A DNA stretch of 64,000 bases. Origin: Bacillus sp. HMF5848 (GTDB lineage Bacteria; Bacillota; Bacilli; Bacillales; HMF5848). Shown here piece by piece: positions 1 through 8,579 of this stretch. The notes beneath the pieces are model-generated. The model was not told the origin of the DNA, did no database searches, and saw only the letters and a list, made by a program, of their open reading frames with translations. How positions within the stretch are numbered: position 1 is the first letter of the stretch; each line of letters begins with the position of its first letter. Location of the stretch: the NCBI RefSeq assembly GCF_003944835.1, contig NZ_RWIV01000001.1, positions 1,961,501 through 2,025,500 on the forward strand, written 5' to 3'. The position numbers were made by a program, and so were the translations under genes.

Positions 1-395
1 TGGTTCGGGGCTCTGCTGCAATTAGAGCAAGAATTGAAGAAATAAATGAAAAAGGTCTGGATGCAGCTCCAAAGGAGAAGAGTTTATTAACAGTATTAGA
101 GCTTGCTCTAGAAATGTGTGAAAGAGGCTTCTCATTTGCTAAAATTGACTTGTATCGTTCGAGCGCTTCAGAATTTATTATTGATGGAGATAAACTCATC
201 CCACCATTTAATTCTATTCCAGGTTTAGGTACAAACGTTGCAGTTAATATTGTAAAAGCAAGACAAGAGGGAGAGTTTTTATCTAAAGAAGATTTACAAC
301 AGCGTGGTAAAGTTTCAAAAACAATTATAGAGTATTTAGAGCGCCAGGGGTGTCTTGATTCATTACCTGATCAAAATCAATTATCACTTTTCTAA
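1..395 (+). CDS. polC: DNA polymerase III PolC-type alpha subunit, C-terminal end (partial)
   Basis: This is the 3' end of polC, the Gram-positive replicative DNA polymerase with built-in 3'-5' exonuclease. The reading frame is open from base 3, so the gene begins before the window and only about 130 residues are seen. The end matches the PolC tail well: a helix-hairpin-helix-like IPGLGTN segment, then [15 protein letters not shown] and the terminal DQNQLSLF. No catalytic residue lies in this part. It is the first gene of the window and is followed by a hairpin terminator, so it is probably not cotranscribed with rimP. The identity is secure; the start is outside the window. Confidence 0.96.
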   Translation, partial: VRGSAAIRARIEEINEKGLDAAPKEKSLLTVLELALEMCERGFSFAKIDLYRSSASEFIIDGDKLIPPFNSIPGLGTNVAVNIVKARQEGEFLSKEDLQQRGKVSKTIIEYLERQGCLDSLPDQNQLSLF

Positions 396-520
396 TTAAG
401 CTCGGTTTCCCTGCTTACAAAACATGCAGCTAAACCGTATAATTCTATGCATATTTGCATATTTGTGGAGAATATGATATATTTTTATTGGAAATGCTAT
501 CAATACTAACTAAGAGAAGG

Positions 521-550
521 AGAGTGGGGAAACCCGCTCTTTTGTTTTGT
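521..550 (+). terminator. Terminator after polC
   Basis: An 8-bp stem (521-528 with 533-540, one G-T pair) closes a GAAA loop and is followed by a T-rich run. It probably ends the polC transcript and separates it from the rimP operon. Confidence 0.8.
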
Positions 551-810
551 TATATTAGTCAATTGCTTTCACGCTAGATGTGTCAGTTCGTATCACTACA
601 TATCGTGGGATATTGGCGACCATTTGCCTTAATAGGAGACTCGAATATTATCAAAGCTTCGGTAGTACGGAAAACCAAACGTGCTTTTCTCGCTACAGCG
701 CTTGTCGCCTGTCACTGATTTGTGAAGGTTAAAAGGATAGGTGTGTATATCTGTCTTTACATACATGCGGCGCCTTGCGCCTTTCTTATTAGTTAAAAGG
801 AGGAGCAATA
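551..810 (+). other. Gap upstream of rimP; probable leader of the nusA-infB operon
   Basis: No gene is seen here. The operon promoter should lie in this gap, but no good -35/-10 pair was found. A 5-bp GC hairpin (769-773 with 777-781, loop CTT) followed by TTTCTT sits just before the rimP ribosome binding site (AAAGGAGGA) and could be an attenuator or simply a leader hairpin. The part around 680-715 contains GCGCTTGTCGCC, which recalls the degenerate repeats seen in other long gaps of this window. Confidence 0.4.
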
Positions 811-1281
811 ATGAGCAAGGTCATTGAAATAATTGAAGAACTTGTTGCACCAATTGTAGATGAACTAAATTTAGAACTAGTTGACATTGAATATGTGAAA
901 GAAGGAAAAAGCTGGTTTCTTCGCGTTTTTATTGATAAAGAAGATGGCATTGATATTGAGGAGTGCGGCATTGTAAGTGAAAAGCTTAGTGAAAAGCTAG
1001 ATGAATTAGACCCAATACCGCATAATTATTATCTTGAAGTGTCTTCACCTGGTGCTGAAAGACCTTTGAAAAAAGAGAGTGATTTTACGAAATCAATTGG
1101 AAAGCGTGTGTTCATAAAAACATACGAACCAATTCAAAATGAAAAAGAGTTTGAAGGTGAGTTAACTAGTTTTGATGGAGAAACAGTTGTTGTAACGGTG
1201 ATGATTAAGACTCGTAAAAAAGTAATAGAAATCCCTTACAATAAAATAGCCTTAGCAAGATTAGCGATTAGTTTCTCTTAA
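811..1281 (+). CDS. rimP: Ribosome maturation factor RimP
   Basis: RimP (YlxS) acts in the cytoplasm in maturation of the 30S ribosomal subunit. The 156-residue product has the usual length and family features: an N-terminal alpha/beta domain with [19 protein letters not shown], then [15 protein letters not shown], then a small C-terminal barrel. The ATG follows a strong AAAGGAGGA site. It is the first gene of the rimP-nusA-rnpM-ylxQ-infB-ylxP-rbfA series and lies 45 bases before nusA. The minus-strand frame overlapping its start is a shadow. The identity is confident, since both sequence and position fit. Confidence 0.95.
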   Translation: MSKVIEIIEELVAPIVDELNLELVDIEYVKEGKSWFLRVFIDKEDGIDIEECGIVSEKLSEKLDELDPIPHNYYLEVSSPGAERPLKKESDFTKSIGKRVFIKTYEPIQNEKEFEGELTSFDGETVVVTVMIKTRKKVIEIPYNKIALARLAISFS

Positions 1282-1326
1282 GCAACAATATATATGAAAA
1301 TGGTAAACGGAAAAGGGGGATCCCAA

Positions 1327-2457
1327 ATGAGTAGTGAGTTGTTAGATGCCTTAATTATTTTAGAAAAGGAAAAAGGTATCAGCAAAGATATTATAATTGA
1401 GGCGATTGAAGCTGCGCTCATATCAGCTTATAAGCGTAATTTTAACCAGGCTCAAAATGTACGTGTTGATTTTAATCAAACAACAGGTAGCATAAGAGTG
1501 TTTGCGCGTAAAGAAGTTGTAGATGAGGTATTTGATCCAAGGTTAGAGATATCATTGCAAGAGGCAAGAATTATTGACCCTAACTATGATATTGGTGATG
1601 TGATTGAGTTAGAAGTAACTCCAAAGAACTTTGGACGAATTGCAGCTCAAACAGCTAAGCAAGTTGTCACACAAAGAGTTCGCGAGGCTGAACGTGGTGT
1701 CATATATTCTGAATTCATTGATCGTGAAGAGGATATAATGACGGGTATCGTGCAACGTGTAGATTCCAAAAATATTTACGTTGGACTAGGTAAAATTGAA
1801 GCTATATTAACTCCGAGCGAGCAAATGCCTAATGAGAGCTACAAACCTCACGATCGTATAAAAGTGTTTTTGACAAAAGTTGAGAAGACAACAAAAGGGC
1901 CACAAATATTTGTATCACGCACACATCCAGGCTTATTAAAACGACTTTTTGAGCTGGAAGTGCCTGAAATTTACGATGGTACTGTTGAAATTAAGTCAGT
2001 TGCTCGTGAAGCTGGAGATCGTTCTAAAATATCAGTTCATTCCGATAATACAGAAGTAGATCCAGTAGGTTCCTGTGTTGGCCCAAAAGGACAAAGAGTG
2101 CAGGCTGTAGTTAATGAGCTAAAAGGTGAAAAGATTGACATTGTTCGTTGGTCTGATGATCCAGTTGTTTTTGTGGCAAATGCTCTTAGTCCTTCTAAAG
2201 TTCTTGATGTAATAGTCCATGAAGAAGAAAAAGCGACAACTGTTGTTGTTCCTGACTACCAACTTTCATTAGCAATTGGAAAACGAGGGCAAAATGCAAG
2301 ATTAGCGGCCAAATTAACGGGCTGGAAAATTGATATTAAGAGTGAATCTGAAGCTACAGAACAGGGGATCTTTCCGCGTGATGAAGACTTACCTTTATTT
2401 ACGAGTAGAGATCAAGACGATGATGACGATTTATATGACTCACAGGATGAATTCTAA
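1327..2457 (+). CDS. nusA: Transcription termination/antitermination factor NusA
   Basis: NusA binds RNA polymerase and nascent RNA and tunes pausing, termination and antitermination. The 376 residues show an N-terminal polymerase-binding domain, an S1 domain (around DIMTGIVQRVDSKN) and two KH domains with GPKGQRVQ and AIGKRGQNARLAAKLTGW. It ends in an acidic tail with a run of aspartates and lacks the extra C-terminal repeats of proteobacterial NusA, as is normal in Bacillus. The start was put at the ATG giving MSSELLDAL, which follows AAAAGGGGGA at good spacing; an in-frame ATG at 1294 would add 11 residues of no family likeness. It is cotranscribed with rnpM. Confidence 0.97.
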   Translation: MSSELLDALIILEKEKGISKDIIIEAIEAALISAYKRNFNQAQNVRVDFNQTTGSIRVFARKEVVDEVFDPRLEISLQEARIIDPNYDIGDVIELEVTPKNFGRIAAQTAKQVVTQRVREAERGVIYSEFIDREEDIMTGIVQRVDSKNIYVGLGKIEAILTPSEQMPNESYKPHDRIKVFLTKVEKTTKGPQIFVSRTHPGLLKRLFELEVPEIYDGTVEIKSVAREAGDRSKISVHSDNTEVDPVGSCVGPKGQRVQAVVNELKGEKIDIVRWSDDPVVFVANALSPSKVLDVIVHEEEKATTVVVPDYQLSLAIGKRGQNARLAAKLTGWKIDIKSESEATEQGIFPRDEDLPLFTSRDQDDDDDLYDSQDEF

Positions 2458-2476
2458 ACCGTGAGGTGGTTGGAAA

Positions 2477-2746
2477 ATGGCCATAAAGAAAGTTCCATTG
2501 CGTAAATGTGTTGCAAGCGGTGAAATGAAAGTAAAAAAAGATCTTTTGCGAATTGTTCGTTCAAAAGAAGGGGAAGTCTCTATAGATCCTACTGGTAAAA
2601 AAAATGGCCGAGGTGCTTATTTATCAAAGGACCCCGACATCGTACTTCAAGCAAAAAAGAAAAATATTTTGTCTCAGCATCTAAACACTCATGTAGACGC
2701 ATCTTTATACGATGAAATATTAGAGTACTTGTCAAAGGAGAAGTAA
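2477..2746 (+). CDS. rnpM: RNase P modulator RnpM (YlxR, DUF448)
   Basis: This 89-residue basic protein belongs to the YlxR/DUF448 family, whose B. subtilis member binds the RNase P RNA and has been named RnpM. The family core is visible as PLRKCVASGEMKVKKDLLRIV and then GRGAYLSKD. The ATG is preceded by GTGAGGTGG. It lies 19 bases after nusA and 7 before ylxQ, the conserved nusA-ylxR-ylxQ-infB order, so it is translated from the same message. The family is certain; the RNase P role comes from B. subtilis and is inferred here. Confidence 0.9.
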   Translation: MAIKKVPLRKCVASGEMKVKKDLLRIVRSKEGEVSIDPTGKKNGRGAYLSKDPDIVLQAKKKNILSQHLNTHVDASLYDEILEYLSKEK

Positions 2747-2753
2747 GTAATTA

Positions 2754-3059
2754 GTGAATAATGATAAATGGAAGTTTTTATTAGGGTTAGCGAATCGAGC
2801 AGGTAAAGTTCTGTCGGGTGAAGAGCTTGTTTTAAAGGAAGTTCGATCAGGGCGTGCTAAGATTGTGTTATTATCAGAAGATGCATCTCAAAACACAACA
2901 AAAAAAATTACTGACAAATGTAACTACTACAGCATACCTGTGAAAAAGGTAAAGGACCGTTACACTCTTGGGCAAGCAATTGGTAAAGAGGCTAGAGTAG
3001 TGGTTGCTGTTTCGGATAATGGCTTCGCTACGAAGCTAACTGTTCTGCTCGATGAATAA
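2754..3059 (+). CDS. ylxQ: L7Ae-family ribosomal/RNA-binding protein YlxQ
   Basis: A 101-residue member of the L7Ae/L30e/S12e family of kink-turn RNA-binding proteins. Visible marks are [17 protein letters not shown] near the start, the basic strand [11 protein letters not shown] and the loop around SIPVKKV. It starts with GTG, with AAAGGAG about a dozen bases upstream. Its stop overlaps an in-frame ATG of the infB frame, but the real infB start lies a little further on. Its exact role in Bacillus is not settled; RNA binding is inferred from the family. Confidence 0.88.
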   Translation: MNNDKWKFLLGLANRAGKVLSGEELVLKEVRSGRAKIVLLSEDASQNTTKKITDKCNYYSIPVKKVKDRYTLGQAIGKEARVVVAVSDNGFATKLTVLLDE

Positions 3060-3075
3060 ATCTGGGGGTGAACGT

Positions 3076-5265
3076 ATGAGTAAAATGCGTGTGTACGAAT
3101 ATGCAAAAAAACATAACATTTCTAGTAAAGAGGTAATCTCTAAGCTTAAGGAGATGGAAATAGAGGTATCAAATCATATGGCAACATTAGAAGATCAAAC
3201 AGTTGAGCAATTAGACAAACAAATGAATTCGAAGAAAGATAATCAATCTATAAAGCCCAATCAACAAACGACTGTTAAAAAGAAGACATCAGAGGTTCTT
3301 GAAGAGGATGAAGATGTTGTAACAACAAAAGTTGAAAAGATCAAGACAGTCGCAAAAGCGAAAGAAACAAAGAAACATGATGTTCAAACACAGCATATTG
3401 AAAAGAAAGTGTTTAATAATAACAACTCAAATAAAAAGAAGAAAAAAGGTAAGCAAAAAGGTCATTCTCACCAATACCAAGCTCCTCAAGCTCAGGCGAA
3501 AAAGAAGGAGCTGCCTTCTGAAATTACCTTCATTGGTTCCTTAACTGTTGCAGAATTGGCTTCTAAATTGAACAAAGAACCTGCAGAGATTATCAAAAAA
3601 CTATTCTTACTTGGTATTATGGCAACAATTAATCAAGATTTAGATAAAGACACAATTGAATTAATTGCAAGTGAATATGGTGTCGAAGTTAAAGAAGAGT
3701 TTATCGTAGATGAAACAGATCTAGACACTTATATTGATGAAGAAAATGATGAAAATCTCCAAATTCGTCCAGCAGTTGTTACAATAATGGGTCACGTTGA
3801 CCACGGTAAAACGACGTTACTTGATTCTATTCGTCATACAAAAGTAACAGAAGGAGAAGCTGGCGGTATTACACAACATATCGGAGCTTACCAAGTAGAG
3901 GTTAACAATAAAAAAATTACTTTCTTAGATACACCTGGGCATGCTGCTTTTACGACAATGCGTGCACGTGGTGCGAAGGTTACTGATATTACGATCTTAG
4001 TAGTAGCTGCAGACGATGGTGTTATGCCACAGACGAAAGAAGCTATATCACATGCTAAAGCAGCTGGCGTTCCTATCATCGTAGCTGTAAATAAAATGGA
4101 TAAGCCAACTGCTAATCCAGACCGTGTTATGCAGGAGTTAGTGGAATTCAACCTAGTTCCAGAATCATGGGGTGGCGACACAATTTTTGTCATGTTATCA
4201 GCATTAACTGGCGAAGGAATTGACGAATTACTTGAAATGATTCTACTCGTAAGTGAAGTAGAAGAGTTTAAAGCTAATCCAAATCGTAATGCGATTGGAA
4301 CAGTAATTGAAGCTGAACTGGACAAAGGTCGTGGATCAGTTGCTACACTGCTCGTGCAAAATGGGACGTTGCGAGTTGGAGACCCAATCGTAGTCGGTAA
4401 CACGTTTGGTCGTGTTCGGGCAATGGTAAATGATGTAGGACGCCGTGTGAAAGAAGTTGGTCCTTCTACACCAGTTGAAATTACAGGTTTGAATGATGTA
4501 CCTCAAGCAGGTGATCGCTTTGTTGTGTTTGATGATGAGAAGCGTGCTCGTCAAATTGGGGAAGCGAGAGCTCAAAAGCAGCTAGAAGAACAACGTGGAG
4601 AAAAATCAAGAATTAGCTTAGATGAGTTATTTGAGCAAATTAAACAAGGTGATATTAAAGAAATAAATCTTATCGTTAAAGCAGACGTTCAAGGATCAGT
4701 TGAAGCACTTGCAGCTGCCTTAATGAAAATTGATGTTGAAGGTGCAAAAGTAAAAATTATTCACACTGGTGTTGGCGCTATTACTGAGTCAGATATTATT
4801 TTAGCGTCTGCATCCAATGCAATTGTCATTGGATTTAACGTTCGCCCTGATGGTGGTGCTAAACGTACAGCTGAAGTGGAAAAGGTTGATATTCGTTTAC
4901 ACCGCATTATATATAAAGTAATTGAAGAAATTGAAGCAGCTATGAAAGGAATGCTTGATCCTGAATTCCAAGAAAAAATAATTGGGCAAGCAGAGGTTCG
5001 TCAAACATTTAAAGTGTCTAAAGTTGGTACAATTGCGGGAAGCTATGTAATAGACGGGAAAATTTCCCGTGATAGTGGTATTCGCTTAATTCGAGATGGC
5101 GTAGTCATTTTTGAAGGTGAAATTGATGCTCTAAAACGCTTTAAAGACGATGCTAAAGAAGTAGCGCAAGGTTATGAGTGTGGAATTACAATAAGAAACT
5201 TTAATGATCTTAAAGAAGGCGACATTGTTGAAGCCTATATCATGGAGGAAATCGAGCGTAAATGA
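3076..5265 (+). CDS. infB: Translation initiation factor IF-2
   Basis: IF-2 is the GTPase that brings initiator fMet-tRNA to the 30S subunit and promotes subunit joining. The product has about 729 residues: an N-terminal [20 protein letters not shown] module, a lysine-rich linker (about residues 50-150), a second IF2-N domain, the G domain with GHVDHGKTT near residue 239, DTPGHAAF and NKMD, then barrel and C-terminal tRNA-binding domains. The start was taken as the ATG after TCTGGGGGTGAACGT; the upstream in-frame ATG at 3052 overlaps ylxQ and has no site of its own. Its stop overlaps the ylxP start by 4 bases. Confidence 0.97.
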   Translation: MSKMRVYEYAKKHNISSKEVISKLKEMEIEVSNHMATLEDQTVEQLDKQMNSKKDNQSIKPNQQTTVKKKTSEVLEEDEDVVTTKVEKIKTVAKAKETKKHDVQTQHIEKKVFNNNNSNKKKKKGKQKGHSHQYQAPQAQAKKKELPSEITFIGSLTVAELASKLNKEPAEIIKKLFLLGIMATINQDLDKDTIELIASEYGVEVKEEFIVDETDLDTYIDEENDENLQIRPAVVTIMGHVDHGKTTLLDSIRHTKVTEGEAGGITQHIGAYQVEVNNKKITFLDTPGHAAFTTMRARGAKVTDITILVVAADDGVMPQTKEAISHAKAAGVPIIVAVNKMDKPTANPDRVMQELVEFNLVPESWGGDTIFVMLSALTGEGIDELLEMILLVSEVEEFKANPNRNAIGTVIEAELDKGRGSVATLLVQNGTLRVGDPIVVGNTFGRVRAMVNDVGRRVKEVGPSTPVEITGLNDVPQAGDRFVVFDDEKRARQIGEARAQKQLEEQRGEKSRISLDELFEQIKQGDIKEINLIVKADVQGSVEALAAALMKIDVEGAKVKIIHTGVGAITESDIILASASNAIVIGFNVRPDGGAKRTAEVEKVDIRLHRIIYKVIEEIEAAMKGMLDPEFQEKIIGQAEVRQTFKVSKVGTIAGSYVIDGKISRDSGIRLIRDGVVIFEGEIDALKRFKDDAKEVAQGYECGITIRNFNDLKEGDIVEAYIMEEIERK

Positions 5266-5540
5266 TCGGTTATGTCGAGTGTGAGTGTGTCATATATAAC
5301 GCACACTCCTTAAAAGAGAAACGTGCTGTGTTGCAGCGAATTATTACTCGCTTAAAGCAACGTTACAATGTAGCTGTGTCAGAGCTAAATCACCAGGACG
5401 TGTGGCAACGTACAACAATTGCAATTGTTACGACAGCTTCATCGAAAGTGGCTTGTGAAAAGGAACTGCAGCGTGCTCTTTCTTTAATTGACTCTTTTCC
5501 GGAAATTGAGCGCACCGTAACCACATCAGAATGGTTTTAA
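5262..5540 (+). CDS. ylxP: DUF503 family protein YlxP
   Basis: A 92-residue DUF503 protein, always found in Bacillus between infB and rbfA. Typical family pieces are [19 protein letters not shown] and [15 protein letters not shown]. Its ATG lies inside the infB stop (ATGA overlap), so translation is coupled. The position between two ribosome-assembly genes suggests a role in translation or rRNA handling, but no function is established and none is seen in the sequence. Confidence 0.88.
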   Translation: MIGYVECECVIYNAHSLKEKRAVLQRIITRLKQRYNVAVSELNHQDVWQRTTIAIVTTASSKVACEKELQRALSLIDSFPEIERTVTTSEWF

Positions 5541-5556
5541 TTGAGGTGATAGTAAA

Positions 5557-5916
5557 ATGAGTCTTCGTGCTAATAGAGTAGCAGAGCAGATGAAAAAGGA
5601 AATTGGAGATATCATTGGCAAAAAAATTAAAGATCCAAGAATTGGGTTTATGACTGTAACAGATGTACGTGTATCAGGCGACTTGCAAATCGCAAAGGTT
5701 TATATTTCAGTCCTTGGTGATGAAGAACAACGTCAAAATACACTAAAAGGACTAGCGAAAGCAAAAGGCTTCATTCGATCTGAAGTTGGTTCGCGCATTC
5801 GCCTTAGAAAAACGCCTGAAATTTTGTTTGAGATAGATGAGTCTATTGATTATGGTAATCGTATAGAAACGTTGTTACACGAAATAAATGATCAGTCTTC
5901 TGAAAAGCAAGACTGA
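5557..5916 (+). CDS. rbfA: Ribosome-binding factor A
   Basis: RbfA binds the 30S subunit during late maturation of 16S rRNA and is important in the cold. The 119 residues form one KH-like domain; [19 protein letters not shown], the strand [23 protein letters not shown] and [20 protein letters not shown] are typical. It starts at ATG after TTGAGGTGAT, 16 bases after ylxP. A strong inverted repeat begins 14 bases after its stop, so part of the operon's transcription may end here before truB. Confidence 0.95.
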   Translation: MSLRANRVAEQMKKEIGDIIGKKIKDPRIGFMTVTDVRVSGDLQIAKVYISVLGDEEQRQNTLKGLAKAKGFIRSEVGSRIRLRKTPEILFEIDESIDYGNRIETLLHEINDQSSEKQD

Positions 5917-5929
5917 TTGAATTACTAGT

Positions 5930-5962
5930 AAAAGGGATAGGCATTTGTCTATCCCTTTTATA
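5930..5962 (+). terminator. Strong hairpin between rbfA and truB
   Basis: A perfect 11-bp inverted repeat (5930-5940 with 5949-5959; loop of 8) with A residues before and T residues inside and after the 3' arm. It looks like a terminator, possibly bidirectional, and would partly separate truB-ribF from the upstream operon. Confidence 0.7.
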
Positions 5963-6013
5963 TAAATATTAATATTGCATTTACATAAGTAAGAAGCATT
6001 AGGAGTGTTAAGC

Positions 6014-6937
6014 ATGGAAGGCGTATTAATTTTGAACAAGCCTGCAGGGATGACGTCACATGATTGTGTGTACAGGATGCGTAAGTATGCTAGAACAAAG
6101 AAGGTAGGACACACTGGAACTTTAGATCCAGAAGTAACAGGTGTGTTGCCTATTTGTATTGGACGAGCTACGAAGATAGTTGATTTACTAACCGCTGACA
6201 ATAAGGTATATGAGGGTAAGGTTACCCTTGGGATTTCAACAACCACGGAAGACCAGACAGGTGAAATCGTAGACAAGAAAGCAATTGATAAGAGTATATC
6301 TTATGATGATATTGCACAAGTTTTCAATGAGCTAACTGGTACAATAGAACAAATACCCCCTATGTATTCTGCTGTTAAAGTAAATGGTAAAAAGTTATAT
6401 GAATATGCAAGGAAGGGCATTGAGGTTGAAAGACCATCACGTCAGGTGACTATTCACTCGTTTGAAATTTTAGATAATTTTGATGAGCTACCGTTAGGTG
6501 AAACGGTCACGTTCTCGTTTCGTGTTCATGCTAGTAAAGGAACATACGTAAGAACTTTGGCGGTTATGGTTGGAGAAAAGTTAGGTTATCCAGCCCACAT
6601 GTCTCAATTAACAAGGATAAAATCTGGAGAATTTTCCATTGAGCAAAGTATCACACTTCAAGAAGCAGAGCAGCTTTCTGAAAATGGTATGTTGCAAGAG
6701 AAATTAATCTCTATTGAAGATGCTCTTTTTTATTTGCCGAAATGGCATTTGCATGGTACATTACAATCGAAAGTAAAAAATGGTGCAGTTCTATCAGTAC
6801 CTGCCCAATTTGAGCACATAGAAGAAGATCAACCATTACAAATGTTAGATGAAGCAGGTAACTTATTAGCATTATATATTAAGCACCCTACAAAACCAGG
6901 TTTACTGAAACCTCTTAAAGTACTTCGCAATAACTGA
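6014..6937 (+). CDS. truB: tRNA pseudouridine-55 synthase TruB
   Basis: TruB isomerises U55 to pseudouridine in the T-loop of tRNAs. The catalytic motif GTLDPEVTGVLPI is present with its aspartate at about residue 38, together with the N-terminal GVLILNKPAGMTSHDCV and the later KGTYVRTLA. About 307 residues, of normal length. The start chosen is the ATG 8 bases after AGGAG; the GTG at 6005 overlaps that ribosome binding site. It is followed closely by ribF, as in most Bacillus, and preceded by a hairpin that may make it depend on readthrough or on its own promoter. Confidence 0.96.
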   Translation: MEGVLILNKPAGMTSHDCVYRMRKYARTKKVGHTGTLDPEVTGVLPICIGRATKIVDLLTADNKVYEGKVTLGISTTTEDQTGEIVDKKAIDKSISYDDIAQVFNELTGTIEQIPPMYSAVKVNGKKLYEYARKGIEVERPSRQVTIHSFEILDNFDELPLGETVTFSFRVHASKGTYVRTLAVMVGEKLGYPAHMSQLTRIKSGEFSIEQSITLQEAEQLSENGMLQEKLISIEDALFYLPKWHLHGTLQSKVKNGAVLSVPAQFEHIEEDQPLQMLDEAGNLLALYIKHPTKPGLLKPLKVLRNN

Positions 6938-6964
6938 TTGTGTGAGTGGAAATTAGGTGATTGT

Positions 6965-7903
6965 ATGAAAATAATTAATATTACTCATCCACATTCTTAT
7001 AAAATTGAAGATTTCCCTGAACTTGTGATGGCACTTGGTTATTTTGATGGTGTACATCTTGGGCATCAAAAGGTTATTAATGAAGCAGTTGCATATGCTC
7101 GTGAAAATCATTTGCAGAGTGCTGTTATGACGTTTGATCCCCATCCGTTAGTTGTTTTAAAAAAACAAATTGCTCCGCAAGCTCATATTACCCCATTAGA
7201 AGAGAAACTATCACTATTTAAAACTCTAGGGGTAGATATTGCTTTTGTTATTCACTTTACAGAACAATTTGCCGACCTAGAGCCACAGCAATTTGTAGAC
7301 TTATATATAATTAATTTAAATGTTAAGCATGTTGTGGCTGGATTTGATTTTACATATGGACGCCTTGGTAAGGGAACGATGGAAACATTATATTTTCATG
7401 CTAGAAACTCTTTTTCTTACGCAGTTATTCCTAAATTGGCACTCGCGGATGACAAGATAAGCTCTACATATATACGCGCAGTAATTGCTCGTGGTGCTAT
7501 GAATGAATTACCTCCATTGTTAGGTCGCCATTATACTATTAAAGGAAATGTTATTGATGGCGACAAGCGGGGACGTACCATAGGGTTTCCAACTGCTAAT
7601 ATTGCATATGGTGAATACTTACTACCTCCAAACGGAGTATATGCAGTTCGCTGCTATGTACTTGATTCATGGTATATTGGCGTTTGTAATGTTGGTGTGA
7701 AACCTACTTTTCAATCTGATACACCGGTACCATCAGTAGAGGTACATATATTTAATTTTGAAATGGATATTTATGGGGAAGAAGTTATTGTAGAGTGGCA
7801 TGATCGAATTAGGGCAGAGCAAAAATTTTCTTCTATTGACGAGCTTAAGCAACAAATTAATGCGGATTGTATTAAAGCACAAGAGCTTTTAAACATGTGT
7901 TAA
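6965..7903 (+). CDS. ribF: Bifunctional riboflavin kinase/FAD synthetase
   Basis: RibF phosphorylates riboflavin to FMN and adenylates FMN to FAD. The 312 residues hold an N-terminal nucleotidyltransferase domain (MALGYFDGVHLGHQKV with the HxGH motif, then SSTYIRAVIARG) and a C-terminal riboflavin kinase barrel beginning GDKRGRTIGFPTANI. The ATG giving MKIINITHPHSYKIED follows TTAGGTGA; an earlier TTG at 6938 would add nine residues and abuts truB. No FMN riboswitch is seen before it. A separate promoter for rpsO follows. Confidence 0.96.
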   Translation: MKIINITHPHSYKIEDFPELVMALGYFDGVHLGHQKVINEAVAYARENHLQSAVMTFDPHPLVVLKKQIAPQAHITPLEEKLSLFKTLGVDIAFVIHFTEQFADLEPQQFVDLYIINLNVKHVVAGFDFTYGRLGKGTMETLYFHARNSFSYAVIPKLALADDKISSTYIRAVIARGAMNELPPLLGRHYTIKGNVIDGDKRGRTIGFPTANIAYGEYLLPPNGVYAVRCYVLDSWYIGVCNVGVKPTFQSDTPVPSVEVHIFNFEMDIYGEEVIVEWHDRIRAEQKFSSIDELKQQINADCIKAQELLNMC

Positions 7904-7980
7904 CTCTGTATTAGGAGTGGCTTAAACTAGAATATATTATTACAATTGATATGATTTTTATTCTTTTTTAATAAATAACC

Positions 7981-8009
7981 TTGATTTTTATTTATAAAAG
8001 CTGTATATT
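7981..8009 (+). promoter_or_regulatory. Sigma-A-type promoter for rpsO
   Basis: TTGATT at 7981-7986 and TATATT at 8004-8009 with a 17-base spacer. Transcription would begin near 8016, just before the folded S15 leader. Confidence 0.7.
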
Positions 8010-8030
8010 TGTACTTGTATGATTTTAACC

Positions 8031-8095
8031 TATGCTTGGCTATGCGATTCACCAACGCTTTGCTCGGCATAAGGGGATAAAATAATAGGAGGTGA
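8031..8095 (+). promoter_or_regulatory. S15 mRNA leader (candidate autoregulatory element)
   Basis: The leader between promoter and start codon can pair TATGC (8031-8035) with GCATA near 8067-8071, and TTGG (8037-8040) with CCAA near 8052-8055, and holds GATTCACCAACGCTTTGC. As I recall, Bacillus and Geobacillus S15 leaders carry a similar segment; binding of S15 there represses its own translation. The ribosome binding site AGGAGGTG follows directly. The match is by eye only. Confidence 0.55.
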
Positions 8096-8101
8096 AATAG
8101 G

Positions 8102-8371
8102 ATGGCTTTAAGTCAAGCGCGCAAAAATGAACTAATTGCTGAGTTCCGTACACATGATACAGATACTGGATCTCCAGAGGTTCAAATTGCTGTCCTAACA
8201 GAGCAAATTAACACGCTTAACGAACATTTACGTTTCCACAAGAAAGATCATCACTCAAGAAGAGGTCTTCTTAAAATGGTAGGTAAGCGTCGTAACTTAT
8301 TGAACTACTTGCGTAACAAGGATGTATCTCGTTACCGTGAGTTAATTAATAAGCTAGGCTTACGTCGATAA
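8102..8371 (+). CDS. rpsO: 30S ribosomal protein S15
   Basis: S15 is a primary binder of the central domain of 16S rRNA. The 89-residue product is full length and highly typical: [38 protein letters not shown] and the end LGLRR. It has a very strong AGGAGGTG site, its own sigma-A promoter, a folded leader and a terminator right after the stop, so it forms a single-gene unit between ribF and pnp. Confidence 0.98.
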   Translation: MALSQARKNELIAEFRTHDTDTGSPEVQIAVLTEQINTLNEHLRFHKKDHHSRRGLLKMVGKRRNLLNYLRNKDVSRYRELINKLGLRR

Positions 8372-8383
8372 GTTCATACTAAC

Positions 8384-8410
8384 AAAAGCGGGAATTATTC
8401 CCGCTTTTTT
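8384..8410 (+). terminator. Terminator after rpsO
   Basis: Perfect 11-bp stem (8384-8394 with 8398-8408), TTA loop, AAAA on the 5' side and TTTTTT on the 3' side: a classic intrinsic terminator, 12 bases after the stop codon. Confidence 0.92.
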
Positions 8411-8518
8411 CATATGTATATATATTTCCATCAAATGGATATGTATCATAATTTTACTTATTGTAAAAGTTACGCTGGTGTAGGTAACCACGTGCTTTTC
8501 TATGATATGTTTGTATTA

Positions 8519-8534
8519 ATTAGTTCATACTAAT
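8519..8534. repeat. Small inverted repeat in the pnp leader
   Basis: ATTAGT and ACTAAT flank TCAT. The 12 bases AGTTCATACTAA inside it also occur right after the rpsO stop codon (8371-8382). Possibly an operator or a leader hairpin; no known site is recognised. No good pnp promoter was found in 8411-8579. Confidence 0.3.
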
Positions 8535-8579
8535 AACAACATACTACTATATAAGGCAATATAAGAGAGGGGCTCATAT

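Noticed and set aside
3888-4403. 171-codon frame antisense to infB
   Set aside because: Mirror of the IF-2 G domain; no start signal and no family likeness.
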